The translations under genes were made by a program, and so were the position numbers. Positions 8,500 through 16,562 of a stretch of 48,854 bases of DNA are shown piece after piece. The DNA comes from Acidobacteriota bacterium (lineage in GTDB: Bacteria; Acidobacteriota; Terriglobia; Terriglobales; Acidobacteriaceae), in the NCBI GenBank assembly GCA_021816455.1, contig JAKAXU010000023.1, positions 1 through 48,854 of the forward strand, in the 5' to 3' direction. Positions within the stretch are counted from its first letter, which is position 1. Every line of letters begins with the position of its first letter. The notes below the pieces were generated by a model. That model had not been told where the DNA came from. It saw nothing but the letters and a program-made list of their open reading frames with translations, and did not search any database.

Positions 8500-8570
8500 G
8501 ACGGCGTCGGGCGATGGTTCCGCAGCGGCTATCGCCGGAGGCATCAAGCGGTTTAATCTGAACTGCAAGT

Positions 8571-11264
8571 GTGACGGACAATGCGACAACGAGAAAGACG
8601 CCGGAGACGGCGCGCGCCATGGAGTCGGAAGCGGCTACTCTGACGCCGGCCATGCAGCAGTATATGGCGGCGAAGCGGCAGCATCCGGATGCTCTGCTGT
8701 TTTTTCGCATGGGCGATTTCTACGAGATGTTCTATGAAGACGCGGTCACGGCCAGCCGCGAGCTGCAGATTACGCTGACCTCGCGGGACAAGGAACGCTC
8801 GGTACCGATGTGCGGAGTGCCGTATCACGCGGCAGAGATCTATCTGACGCGGTTGCTGCGCAAGGGATTCAAGGTGGCGGTCTGCGAGCAGATGGAAGAT
8901 CCGAAGCTCGCGAAGAAGATTGTGCGGCGCGAGGTGACGCGCGTCTATACACCAGGGACGGCGCTGGACGCGACGCTCGATCAAGGACGAAACAACTATC
9001 TTGCGGCGATACGCGTGAGGACGGATGCAGCTGCGCTGGCGCTGCTGGACCTTTCGACCGGCGAGTTTGTGGCGATGGAGCAGGCAGGACGCGGAGCGCT
9101 GGCGGCGATGTTGGACGAGTTGCAGAAGGCGCAGCCAAGCGAGGTGCTGCTGGATGCTGCGATGCCCGCAGATGCGGCCGCTGAGTTGGATGCGGCGCTG
9201 GAGCCGACGGTCGCGCGAACGAAGATTGATCCGTGGGCGTGGGAGCCGCAGCACGCGATTGCGTTGGTGGAGCGACAACTCGGCGTACAGTCTCTGGAAG
9301 GATTCGGGCTGGCGGAGCACGGCGCGGCAGCGTGCGCTGCTGGCGCGATTGTGCACTACGTGCAGGCGACGCAGAAGATGGAGGCTGTGCCGCTGGATAC
9401 GCTGCGGTTTGTGGAGCGGACGCGTGGGCTGCAGATGGACCAGGTGACGGTGCGCAACCTGGAGCTGGTGGAGCCTCTGGTGGCCGGACAGGACCAGAAG
9501 ACCACATTGTGGCGCACACTGGACCAGTGCGTAACGGCGATGGGCAAACGGCTGCTGCGCACGACGATTCTGCGCCCGCTGTCAGATGCGGAGACGATCG
9601 AAGCGCGCTACGAAGCGGTGCAGGAGGCGACGGAGGATCTGATCCGGCGCGAGACGATACGTGAGTCGATGCGTGGAATTCTGGACCTGGAGCGGTTGCT
9701 GGCGCGGGTGACGCTGGACAGCGCCGGACCGCGCGATCTGGTGGCGATTGCGACGAGCGCGAGTCATCTGCCGGAGGTGCGGCGTCAGATGACGGGATGG
9801 CGAGCGAAGCTGTGGCGACGGTTGACGGAGCAGCTTGATTCGCTGGAAGACCTGGTAGCGGCGGTGCGGATGACGCTGGTGCTGGAACCGCCGCTGACGC
9901 TGGCCGATGGAGGAGCGATTGCCTCCGGAGTGGACGAAGAACTGGATCGACTGCGCGGACTGAGCCGCGATGCGCGGCAGTCGATTGCGGCGATCGAAGA
10001 ACGGGAGCGTGGGCGAACGGGGATTGGCTCGCTGAAGGTGCGCTACAACTCTGTCTTCGGCTACTACATTGAGATCAGCAAGAGCAATCTGGCGCTGGCC
10101 CCGGCAGACTATGAACGCAAGCAGACGCTGGTCAATGCCGAGCGATTTACGACGCCGGAACTGAAGGCGTATGAGCGAGATGTGCTGAGCGCACAGGAGC
10201 GTTCCATTGAACTGGAGAAGATGCTGTTTGCGGCACTGCGGCAAAATCTGCTGGCCGCAGCCGGACGCATCCGCGCAAGCGCTGCGGCGGTTGCTGAGAC
10301 GGACCTGCTGACGTGCTTTGCACAGAGCGCATCTGAACGCGGATATGTCAGGCCGCAGTTGAGTGATGAGATCGTACTGGAGGCAAGAGCAGGCCGACAT
10401 CCGGTGATTGAGCAGTGGATGCGGACCGGAGGCGTGGAGCGCTTCATCCCAAACGACGTGTATGTGCACGCAGAGGGTCCGAGCCTGTTGCTGATGACCG
10501 GGCCGAATATGGGCGGAAAGAGCACATATCTGCGTCAGGCAGCGATGTTGGTGCTGATGGCTCAGATGGGAAGTTTCGTGCCCGCCAGCGCAATGCGATA
10601 CGGACTGGTCGACAGAATTTTTACACGGATTGGAGCCAGCGACAATGTTGCGCGCGGACGTTCGACGTTCATGGTGGAGATGACAGAGACGGCTACGATT
10701 CTGAATACGGCAACGAAGCGCGCGCTGATTCTGCTGGACGAAATGGGACGTGGTACGGCGACCTTCGATGGATTGTCTCTGGCCTGGGCAGCGGTGGAGT
10801 ATCTGCATGCTGAAATTGGCGCGCGAACGCTGTTTGCCACGCATTATCACGAGCTGACAATGCTGGCCGAAACGCTGGAGCGGGCGCGAAATCTGCGCGT
10901 TGCAGTGAAGGAGTCGGCGGGGCGAATTACCTTTCTGCATGCAATCGAGCAAGGAGCAGCGTCGAAGAGCTACGGAATCGAAGTGGCTCGGCTGGCGGGA
11001 TTGCCGCGCGCAGTTCTGGAACGAGCGCGGCACGTGCTGCGCCAGCATGAAAAACAGGAGCAGCGCAGCGTGCAGACGGAGGAAAGCACGCCGATGCAGC
11101 TGACGATGTTCACTCCGCTCTCGCAGCGGATTGTGGATCGGATTCGTGAGACAGAGATCAACTCGCTGACGCCGTTGCAGGCGCTGAACCTGCTGGAGGA
11201 GTTGAAACGGGAACTGGAGGAAGCAGGCGGCAGCGGAGCAGGCCGTACGGAAGGCGGACGATGA
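8571..11264 (+). CDS. mutS: DNA mismatch repair protein MutS
   Basis: An 897-residue MutS1 ATPase that detects mismatches. The mismatch-reading motif GDFYEMF has Phe50 and Glu52. The connector, lever and clamp domains follow, then the C-terminal ABC-type ATPase with Walker A GPNMGGKST (about residues 643-651), Walker B LILLDEMGRGT and the conserved FATHYHELT. The start is the GTG at 8571; the Met codon at residue 17 is an alternative with the same domain content. It is the first gene of an operon with nagZ, whose ATG overlaps the mutS stop. No mutL is present in the window. Confidence 0.97.
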   Translation: MTDNATTRKTPETARAMESEAATLTPAMQQYMAAKRQHPDALLFFRMGDFYEMFYEDAVTASRELQITLTSRDKERSVPMCGVPYHAAEIYLTRLLRKGFKVAVCEQMEDPKLAKKIVRREVTRVYTPGTALDATLDQGRNNYLAAIRVRTDAAALALLDLSTGEFVAMEQAGRGALAAMLDELQKAQPSEVLLDAAMPADAAAELDAALEPTVARTKIDPWAWEPQHAIALVERQLGVQSLEGFGLAEHGAAACAAGAIVHYVQATQKMEAVPLDTLRFVERTRGLQMDQVTVRNLELVEPLVAGQDQKTTLWRTLDQCVTAMGKRLLRTTILRPLSDAETIEARYEAVQEATEDLIRRETIRESMRGILDLERLLARVTLDSAGPRDLVAIATSASHLPEVRRQMTGWRAKLWRRLTEQLDSLEDLVAAVRMTLVLEPPLTLADGGAIASGVDEELDRLRGLSRDARQSIAAIEERERGRTGIGSLKVRYNSVFGYYIEISKSNLALAPADYERKQTLVNAERFTTPELKAYERDVLSAQERSIELEKMLFAALRQNLLAAAGRIRASAAAVAETDLLTCFAQSASERGYVRPQLSDEIVLEARAGRHPVIEQWMRTGGVERFIPNDVYVHAEGPSLLLMTGPNMGGKSTYLRQAAMLVLMAQMGSFVPASAMRYGLVDRIFTRIGASDNVARGRSTFMVEMTETATILNTATKRALILLDEMGRGTATFDGLSLAWAAVEYLHAEIGARTLFATHYHELTMLAETLERARNLRVAVKESAGRITFLHAIEQGAASKSYGIEVARLAGLPRAVLERARHVLRQHEKQEQRSVQTEESTPMQLTMFTPLSQRIVDRIRETEINSLTPLQALNLLEELKRELEEAGGSGAGRTEGGR

Positions 11265-12355
11265 TGAACCCCAAGAGCCTGCGCGAGGCGGTGGGCAGCC
11301 TGATGGTGGTTGGGCTGGAAGCAACAAAGTTGAGCGAAATGGAACGGGCATGGCTGCGTCTGGTGCGTCCGTCAGGAGTGATTCTGTTTCGCCGCAACAT
11401 TGCCGATGCGGCGCAGACACGGGAACTGCTGAAGGCAGCCTGTGAAGCATGCGCGGAGCAGGCGATGCGATGTGTGGACCTGGAGGGCGGAACGGTGGAT
11501 CGTCTGCGCGACGCGCTGGCCCCGATGCCTGCGGCGCATGCGGTGGCGCAGCGGAAGGATGCACGACTGGCGCGCGAACAGGGTGAGTTGACCGGGCGAG
11601 CTGTGCGAGCATTTGGGATGAATACGACACTAGCTCCCGTCCTGGATCTGCGGCTGCCGGAATCGGAACCAATTCTGGGAACACGCGCAGCGGCCAGCGA
11701 CGCGGATAAGGTTGTGGACTATGCGCGTGCCTTTCTGGACGGACTCAAAGCGCATGGAGTGACGGGGTGCGGCAAGCATTTTCCGGGACTGGGCGGGGGA
11801 ACGCTGGACTCTCACCGACAGATGCCGGAGATTGAGCGGAGTTTCGATCAGTTGATGCGCGAAGATATTGCGCCGTATCACGCACTGCGGCACGCATTGC
11901 CCATGGTGATGGTAAGTCATGCGGCCTATCCCGCGACCGAGGGCGGCACGACACCGGCCAGCCTGTCACGATTCTGGATCGAGAAGGTGTTGCGCGGCAG
12001 AGTTGGTTATCGCGGGCTGGTTTTCTCCGACGATATGGAGATGGGCGGCGTGTTGAATGCGCGACCGATCGAAGAAGCAACTGTGACTGCACTGGAGGCG
12101 GGAATGGACGTCATCGAGGTCTGCCACAGCGCAGAGCGAATTCTGCGAGGATTTGAAGCAGTGGTGCGGGAAGCGGAGCGGTCTGCGGAGTTTCGCGCGC
12201 TGGTGATGAAGCGCGCGCGGGGCGTTGATGCCTGGCGCAAAAAACAGCTTTCCACGAATGTTGGCGAGGTGCCAGACGCAGTCGGATTTGAGACGTTGCG
12301 CGATGCCATTCGTCGCTTCGGCGAAAAGGTGAACGCAGGAGAGTCAGGGCAATGA
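11261..12355 (+). CDS. nagZ: family 3 glycoside hydrolase, NagZ-type beta-N-acetylhexosaminidase
   Basis: A 364-residue single-domain GH3 enzyme that should cleave N-acetylglucosamine from anhydromuropeptides during peptidoglycan recycling. Visible are GVILFRRNI, the KHFPG block (172-176), the Asp-Ser-His catalytic dyad (Asp183, His185), and the nucleophile Asp257 in VFSDDMEM. The usual KHFPGHGDT reads KHFPGLGGGT, so the motif is altered while the dyad is kept. No signal peptide is evident, so it acts in the cytoplasm. It overlaps mutS and anmK by 4 nt each; anmK next door supports the recycling role. Confidence 0.9.
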   Translation: MMNPKSLREAVGSLMVVGLEATKLSEMERAWLRLVRPSGVILFRRNIADAAQTRELLKAACEACAEQAMRCVDLEGGTVDRLRDALAPMPAAHAVAQRKDARLAREQGELTGRAVRAFGMNTTLAPVLDLRLPESEPILGTRAAASDADKVVDYARAFLDGLKAHGVTGCGKHFPGLGGGTLDSHRQMPEIERSFDQLMREDIAPYHALRHALPMVMVSHAAYPATEGGTTPASLSRFWIEKVLRGRVGYRGLVFSDDMEMGGVLNARPIEEATVTALEAGMDVIEVCHSAERILRGFEAVVREAERSAEFRALVMKRARGVDAWRKKQLSTNVGEVPDAVGFETLRDAIRRFGEKVNAGESGQ

Positions 12356-13569
12356 CGGCCGAGCGAAGAACGCGTGCGCGAGAGTGGACCGGTGCGGAAA
12401 AGCCGCAGTCGATGATCGTTGCCGGCGTGATGAGCGGGACTTCGGCCGATGGGATTGATGTGGCGCTGGTGCGTATTCGGGCTACGAGCGAAGATGCGCT
12501 TCAGGTGAAGTTGCTGGCACATGAGGGGTTTCCTTTTTCGCGCGCGATGCGAGACGCGGTGTTGAAAGCAATGAACGCGGAATCGATTGCGACGGCGCAA
12601 CTGGCGCGGCTGCAATGGCGACTGGGGATTGCCTATGCCGAAGCGGTGCAGAAGACACTGAAGGCGAATCCGTGCGCGGCGAAACTGATCGGATGCCATG
12701 GGCAGACGCTCTTTCATCAGGCAGAGGCGCGGCGATTTCTTGAGCGGAAGTTTGCATGCACATGGCAGGCAGGCGAAGCCGCTGTCCTCGCGGAGCAACT
12801 AAGGATTCCAGTGGTTTCCAATTTTCGTCCGGCGGATGTGATGGCCGGTGGACAGGGCGCGCCTCTGGTCCCGCTGGCGGATTATCTGTGCTTCCGGGAT
12901 GCGCGGCGCGGACGCGTGCTGCAAAACATTGGCGGAATCGCGAATCTGACAGCGATTCCCGCCGGAGCGCCAGCGAGCGGGATACTGGCGTTCGATACAG
13001 GGCCTGGAAATATGGTGATGGATGCGCTCGCGCAACGGCTCTTCGGGCGGAGATATGACGCACATGGACAAATTAGCGCGCGAGGAGCGGTGATTGCAGA
13101 GGTGGTGCGCGAAGCGATCGACGCGAAGTTTTTCCGCAGGCAGGCACCGAAGAGCGCGGGACGGGAAGAGTTTGGGCGAGAGTATTCCGAAGCATTTCTG
13201 GCAATGTGCCGCAGACACAGCAGGCTCAATGCGGATGCGGTAGCGACGGCGACGGCGCTGACTGCGCACTCGATCGGAGAGGCGTACCGACGATTTGTTG
13301 GGCCGCGGATGAAAAGTACGGCGGTGGATTACGTGGTCTCCGGCGGAGGCGCGCGGAACGAGACGCTGATGCGTATGCTATGCGAGCAACTGGAGCCGAT
13401 GGGCTGCAAACTGACGACGAGCGATGCGATGGGCTTTCCGGCAGAGGCGAAAGAGGCGATGGCGTTTGCGCTGTTGGCATGGCAAACGTGGCATCACAGG
13501 CCGGGAAATCTGCCTGCAGCTACAGGCGCGCGGCGAGCGGTGATTCTGGGCCAGGTGAACTATGTGTGA
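12352..13569 (+). CDS. anmK: anhydro-N-acetylmuramic acid kinase
   Basis: A 405-residue sugar kinase that opens and phosphorylates 1,6-anhydro-MurNAc to MurNAc-6-phosphate, using the product left after NagZ. Motifs are GVMSGTSADGIDVAL (25-39), CHGQTLFH (115-122), the block ADVMAGGQGAPLVP, FDTGPGN (214-220), and VSGGGARNETLM near the C-terminus. The first 20 residues are outside the family core; an in-frame ATG at 12412 would give a typical start, but the 4-nt overlap with nagZ supports 12352. No murQ is seen nearby. Confidence 0.96.
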   Translation: MTAERRTRAREWTGAEKPQSMIVAGVMSGTSADGIDVALVRIRATSEDALQVKLLAHEGFPFSRAMRDAVLKAMNAESIATAQLARLQWRLGIAYAEAVQKTLKANPCAAKLIGCHGQTLFHQAEARRFLERKFACTWQAGEAAVLAEQLRIPVVSNFRPADVMAGGQGAPLVPLADYLCFRDARRGRVLQNIGGIANLTAIPAGAPASGILAFDTGPGNMVMDALAQRLFGRRYDAHGQISARGAVIAEVVREAIDAKFFRRQAPKSAGREEFGREYSEAFLAMCRRHSRLNADAVATATALTAHSIGEAYRRFVGPRMKSTAVDYVVSGGGARNETLMRMLCEQLEPMGCKLTTSDAMGFPAEAKEAMAFALLAWQTWHHRPGNLPAATGARRAVILGQVNYV

Positions 13570-15112
13570 TGGCGCGCGGCGAGCGGTGATGTGGACGCTG
13601 ATCGGCCTGTGCGCGGCATTGAGCGGTTGCCAGGCGAAGCGACGCGATCCGGGAACTGCGGTCTTTCTGATCGAGAGCAGCCCGAACAGTCTGGATCCGC
13701 GCGTGGGCACGGATGCGCAATCGGAGCGGATCGATCCGCTGCTCTTTGACGGACTGGTTGCGCGCGACGAGCATTACCAGTTCCAGCCGGCGCTGGCGGC
13801 AAGCTGGGAGACGCCGGACGCACTTACGCTCCTCTTTCATCTGAGGCACGATGTGCGTTTTTCCGACGGACGGAGGCTTACTGCGGCCGACGTGCTGTGG
13901 ACGCTTGAGTCGATGCGCGACGGGACGATTCTGACGCCAAAGGGAGCGAGCTATGACTCAGTGGCGTCAGTGGAAGCCGTGGATGCATGGACGGTGCGCA
14001 TTCGATTGAAGGAGCCGGACAATTTTCTGCTGGGCAATCTATCCTCATCGGCGATGGGGATTGTGCCGGCAGGCAGCAGAGCGGATTTCTGGCGACATCC
14101 GGTGGGAACAGGTGCGTTTCGGCTGGTCAGTCAGGAGACAGACAAAGAAGTGGTGGTCGAACGAAATCCTTTTGCGTGGGAGCGTGCGACGGTTCCGGGT
14201 GCCTTGCAGCGGGTACGGTTTGAAGTAGTACCGGATGCGACGACGCGAGCGCTTGAGTTGCGCAAGGGAGCGGCGGACATCACGAGCAATTCCCTGCCCT
14301 CGGATATGCTGCCGGTGCTGAAGCGCGATCCGAAGCTCGTGGTGGAAGAGACGGGCGGAACGCCGGTGCAGTATCTGGCGTTCAATCTTCGCGATCCGGT
14401 GCTGGGCAGGCGTGTGGTGCGCGCGGCGATTGCGCATGCGGTGGATCGGCGGCTGCTGGTGCGGACGTTGCTGGGCGGAGAAGCGCAGCTTGCCGAGAGT
14501 CTGCTGCCTCCGACACACTGGGCGTATACCGACGACGTGAAGCGATATGACTATGATCCGGCGAAGGCCCGGGCGATGCTGAATGCGGCGGGATTTCCGC
14601 CGGGCAGAGATGGCGTTCGCCTGCGACTGACGATGAAGACGAGCACCGATGAAGGGACTCGCATGCTGGCAGTGGCACTGCAACAGCAACTAGCGCAGAT
14701 CGGAATTGCGCTGGAGATTCGAAGCATGGAGACGGCGACGTTTTTCTCCGACATTACGCGCGGCGCATTCCAGATATATTCGCTGCGATGGATTGGCGGC
14801 AACGAGCAACCGGATATTTTTTCGTATGCATTTTCGACGGTGAGAATGCCCCCGCATGGCGCCAATCGAGAGCACTATGCGAACGCAGAGGTGGACCGGT
14901 TGCTGGATGCGGCGAGCCGCGTGACGGAGCAGCAGCAGCGACGGGCCGATTATGTGCGCGTGCAGCAGATTCTGGCCGAGGATCTACCGATGGAAAACCT
15001 ATGGTATCTGAATTCGATTCTGCTGCATGACCGTCGTGTGACAGGAGTGAAGCCGAGCGCATCCGGGGACTACCTGTTTCTGCTGAACGCAAAAATATCT
15101 TCCCTGCAATGA
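13562..15112 (+). CDS. family 5 extracellular solute-binding lipoprotein (peptide-type)
   Basis: A 516-residue periplasmic lipoprotein of the DppA/OppA class that captures peptides or similar solutes for an ABC importer. The signal peptide ends in a lipobox LSGC (Cys23). The SBP_bac_5 core begins SPNSLDPRVGTDAQSERI and includes DVRFSDGRRLTAADVLWTLE. It overlaps the anmK stop by 8 nt, making it the fourth gene of mutS-nagZ-anmK. No permease or ATPase gene follows. The context suggests that it may bind cell-wall peptides, but this is inference; nickel or other oligopeptide binding is possible. Confidence 0.9.
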   Translation: MCDGARRAVMWTLIGLCAALSGCQAKRRDPGTAVFLIESSPNSLDPRVGTDAQSERIDPLLFDGLVARDEHYQFQPALAASWETPDALTLLFHLRHDVRFSDGRRLTAADVLWTLESMRDGTILTPKGASYDSVASVEAVDAWTVRIRLKEPDNFLLGNLSSSAMGIVPAGSRADFWRHPVGTGAFRLVSQETDKEVVVERNPFAWERATVPGALQRVRFEVVPDATTRALELRKGAADITSNSLPSDMLPVLKRDPKLVVEETGGTPVQYLAFNLRDPVLGRRVVRAAIAHAVDRRLLVRTLLGGEAQLAESLLPPTHWAYTDDVKRYDYDPAKARAMLNAAGFPPGRDGVRLRLTMKTSTDEGTRMLAVALQQQLAQIGIALEIRSMETATFFSDITRGAFQIYSLRWIGGNEQPDIFSYAFSTVRMPPHGANREHYANAEVDRLLDAASRVTEQQQRRADYVRVQQILAEDLPMENLWYLNSILLHDRRVTGVKPSASGDYLFLLNAKISSLQ

Positions 15113-15240
15113 GCAGCTTCAACTTTTTTACGGGCTGATCCGTCCAGTGAATAGTTTGCAGCTGGGATTCGGATCGGCGAGGGCGCCGGAAAAGCGGCAA
15201 TCGGCAGTGATGCAGAAACGATGTATCTGGAGTGAACGCG

Positions 15241-16506
15241 ATGTCCAGGGTGAAGTTGAGCACGGGGTTTCTGAGAATGGGAGCAGGGCTGCTGTGTGTC
15301 ACGATGAGCACGGCTGTAGCCTATGCGAGGCGACCGCACGGGGCGGCGCAGGCGGCGGCTGTGACCAATCCGGGACATGTGGTGGGAGCGGTGACGGCGA
15401 TCAGCGGCAGCACGATGAGCGTGCGAACGGATGCGGGCTTGACCTATGCAGTGGCAATTCCTGCTGGCGCAAGGCTGCTGCGCGTGGCTCCCGGGGACAA
15501 GGACCTGAGCAATGCTCAAAAGATTGCGGCAAGCGACGTCGGCGTGGGGGATCGCGTGCTGGTGCGACTGGCGGCAGGCGCGACGATACCCTTTGATGCG
15601 ACCTCGGTGATCGATATTCCGCATGCGGCGATTGTGGCCAAACAGCGCGAAGAACAGATGGCATGGCAGAGACACGGAGTGGGCGGACTGGTGAAAAGCG
15701 TGGACGCTGCCAACGGCGTGATCGTGATTACCTCCGGTACGGGTGCCGCGGCGAAAGAAGAGACGCTGAAGGTGACTCCGGCGACAGTGCTGCGGCGATA
15801 CGCGCCGGATTCGGTGGATTATGCGCGAGCAACGGCGGCCCCCATCTCCGCGATTCGTCCCGGCGATCAACTGCGCGCCTTGCTGGCCCCGGACACAGCA
15901 GGACCGGACAAGACGGTGCGTGAGGCGGTTTCCGGAAGTTTTCGGAATATTGCGGGAAAGATCAGCAGCGTGAATGCGAAGGATCAGACGATTACGCTGC
16001 GCGATCTGATGACGAAGAAAAACGTGACGGTGCATATCGGGCCGACTTCGCAGATGAAGAAGCTGACTGATGAGCAGGCGAAGCTGATTGCGGCGTCGAC
16101 CACAGCTCCCGGTACGCCGGGAGCCACACACGCGCCGATGAGTGGCGGAGAGCAGGGAGCGGGCGCGTGGCAACGTCGTGCTGCCGCAGCACCGGGTGCA
16201 GCAGCAGGCACGGCGGCAGGCGGAATGAGGTCAGCAAGCGCATGGGCTGCGCGGGCTGGCGGCAACGCGGCGGCTGGAGACCCGCAGCAGATCATACGGC
16301 AGGCTGCTGTCATCCAGATACGAGATCTGCGCAAGGGGGATGCAGTGATGTTGGTGGGAACGGCGGGCGACGGTGATGTGTCAGCGATTACGCTGCTGGT
16401 CGGCGTGGAGCCGCTGCTGGAGTCCTCGGCCTCAACCCAGAATGCTCTGATGGCAGGCTGGAGCATGGGTTCAGGCGAAGATGAAGCGTCATCTTCTTCG
16501 CAGTAA
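15241..16506 (+). CDS. secreted protein with DUF5666-like beta repeats
   Basis: A 421-residue exported protein of unknown function. After a signal peptide ending near AVAYA, three similar beta-rich units can be seen: VVGAVTAISGSTMSVRTDAG, GGLVKSVDAANGVIVITSG and AGKISSVNAKDQTITLRD. This is the pattern of DUF5666 domains. Residues around 290-350 are an Ala/Gly-rich linker. The ATG at 15241 is chosen because GGAG lies 8 nt upstream; a GTG at 15232 overlaps that site. It precedes the TonB-dependent receptor by 56 nt on the same strand, so both are probably co-transcribed. Confidence 0.75.
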   Translation: MSRVKLSTGFLRMGAGLLCVTMSTAVAYARRPHGAAQAAAVTNPGHVVGAVTAISGSTMSVRTDAGLTYAVAIPAGARLLRVAPGDKDLSNAQKIAASDVGVGDRVLVRLAAGATIPFDATSVIDIPHAAIVAKQREEQMAWQRHGVGGLVKSVDAANGVIVITSGTGAAAKEETLKVTPATVLRRYAPDSVDYARATAAPISAIRPGDQLRALLAPDTAGPDKTVREAVSGSFRNIAGKISSVNAKDQTITLRDLMTKKNVTVHIGPTSQMKKLTDEQAKLIAASTTAPGTPGATHAPMSGGEQGAGAWQRRAAAAPGAAAGTAAGGMRSASAWAARAGGNAAAGDPQQIIRQAAVIQIRDLRKGDAVMLVGTAGDGDVSAITLLVGVEPLLESSASTQNALMAGWSMGSGEDEASSSSQ

Positions 16507-16562
16507 GAAGCAGGCAGGTCAGCATAAAACCAAGCAGTCAGACCATTCCTGACGGAGACCGA

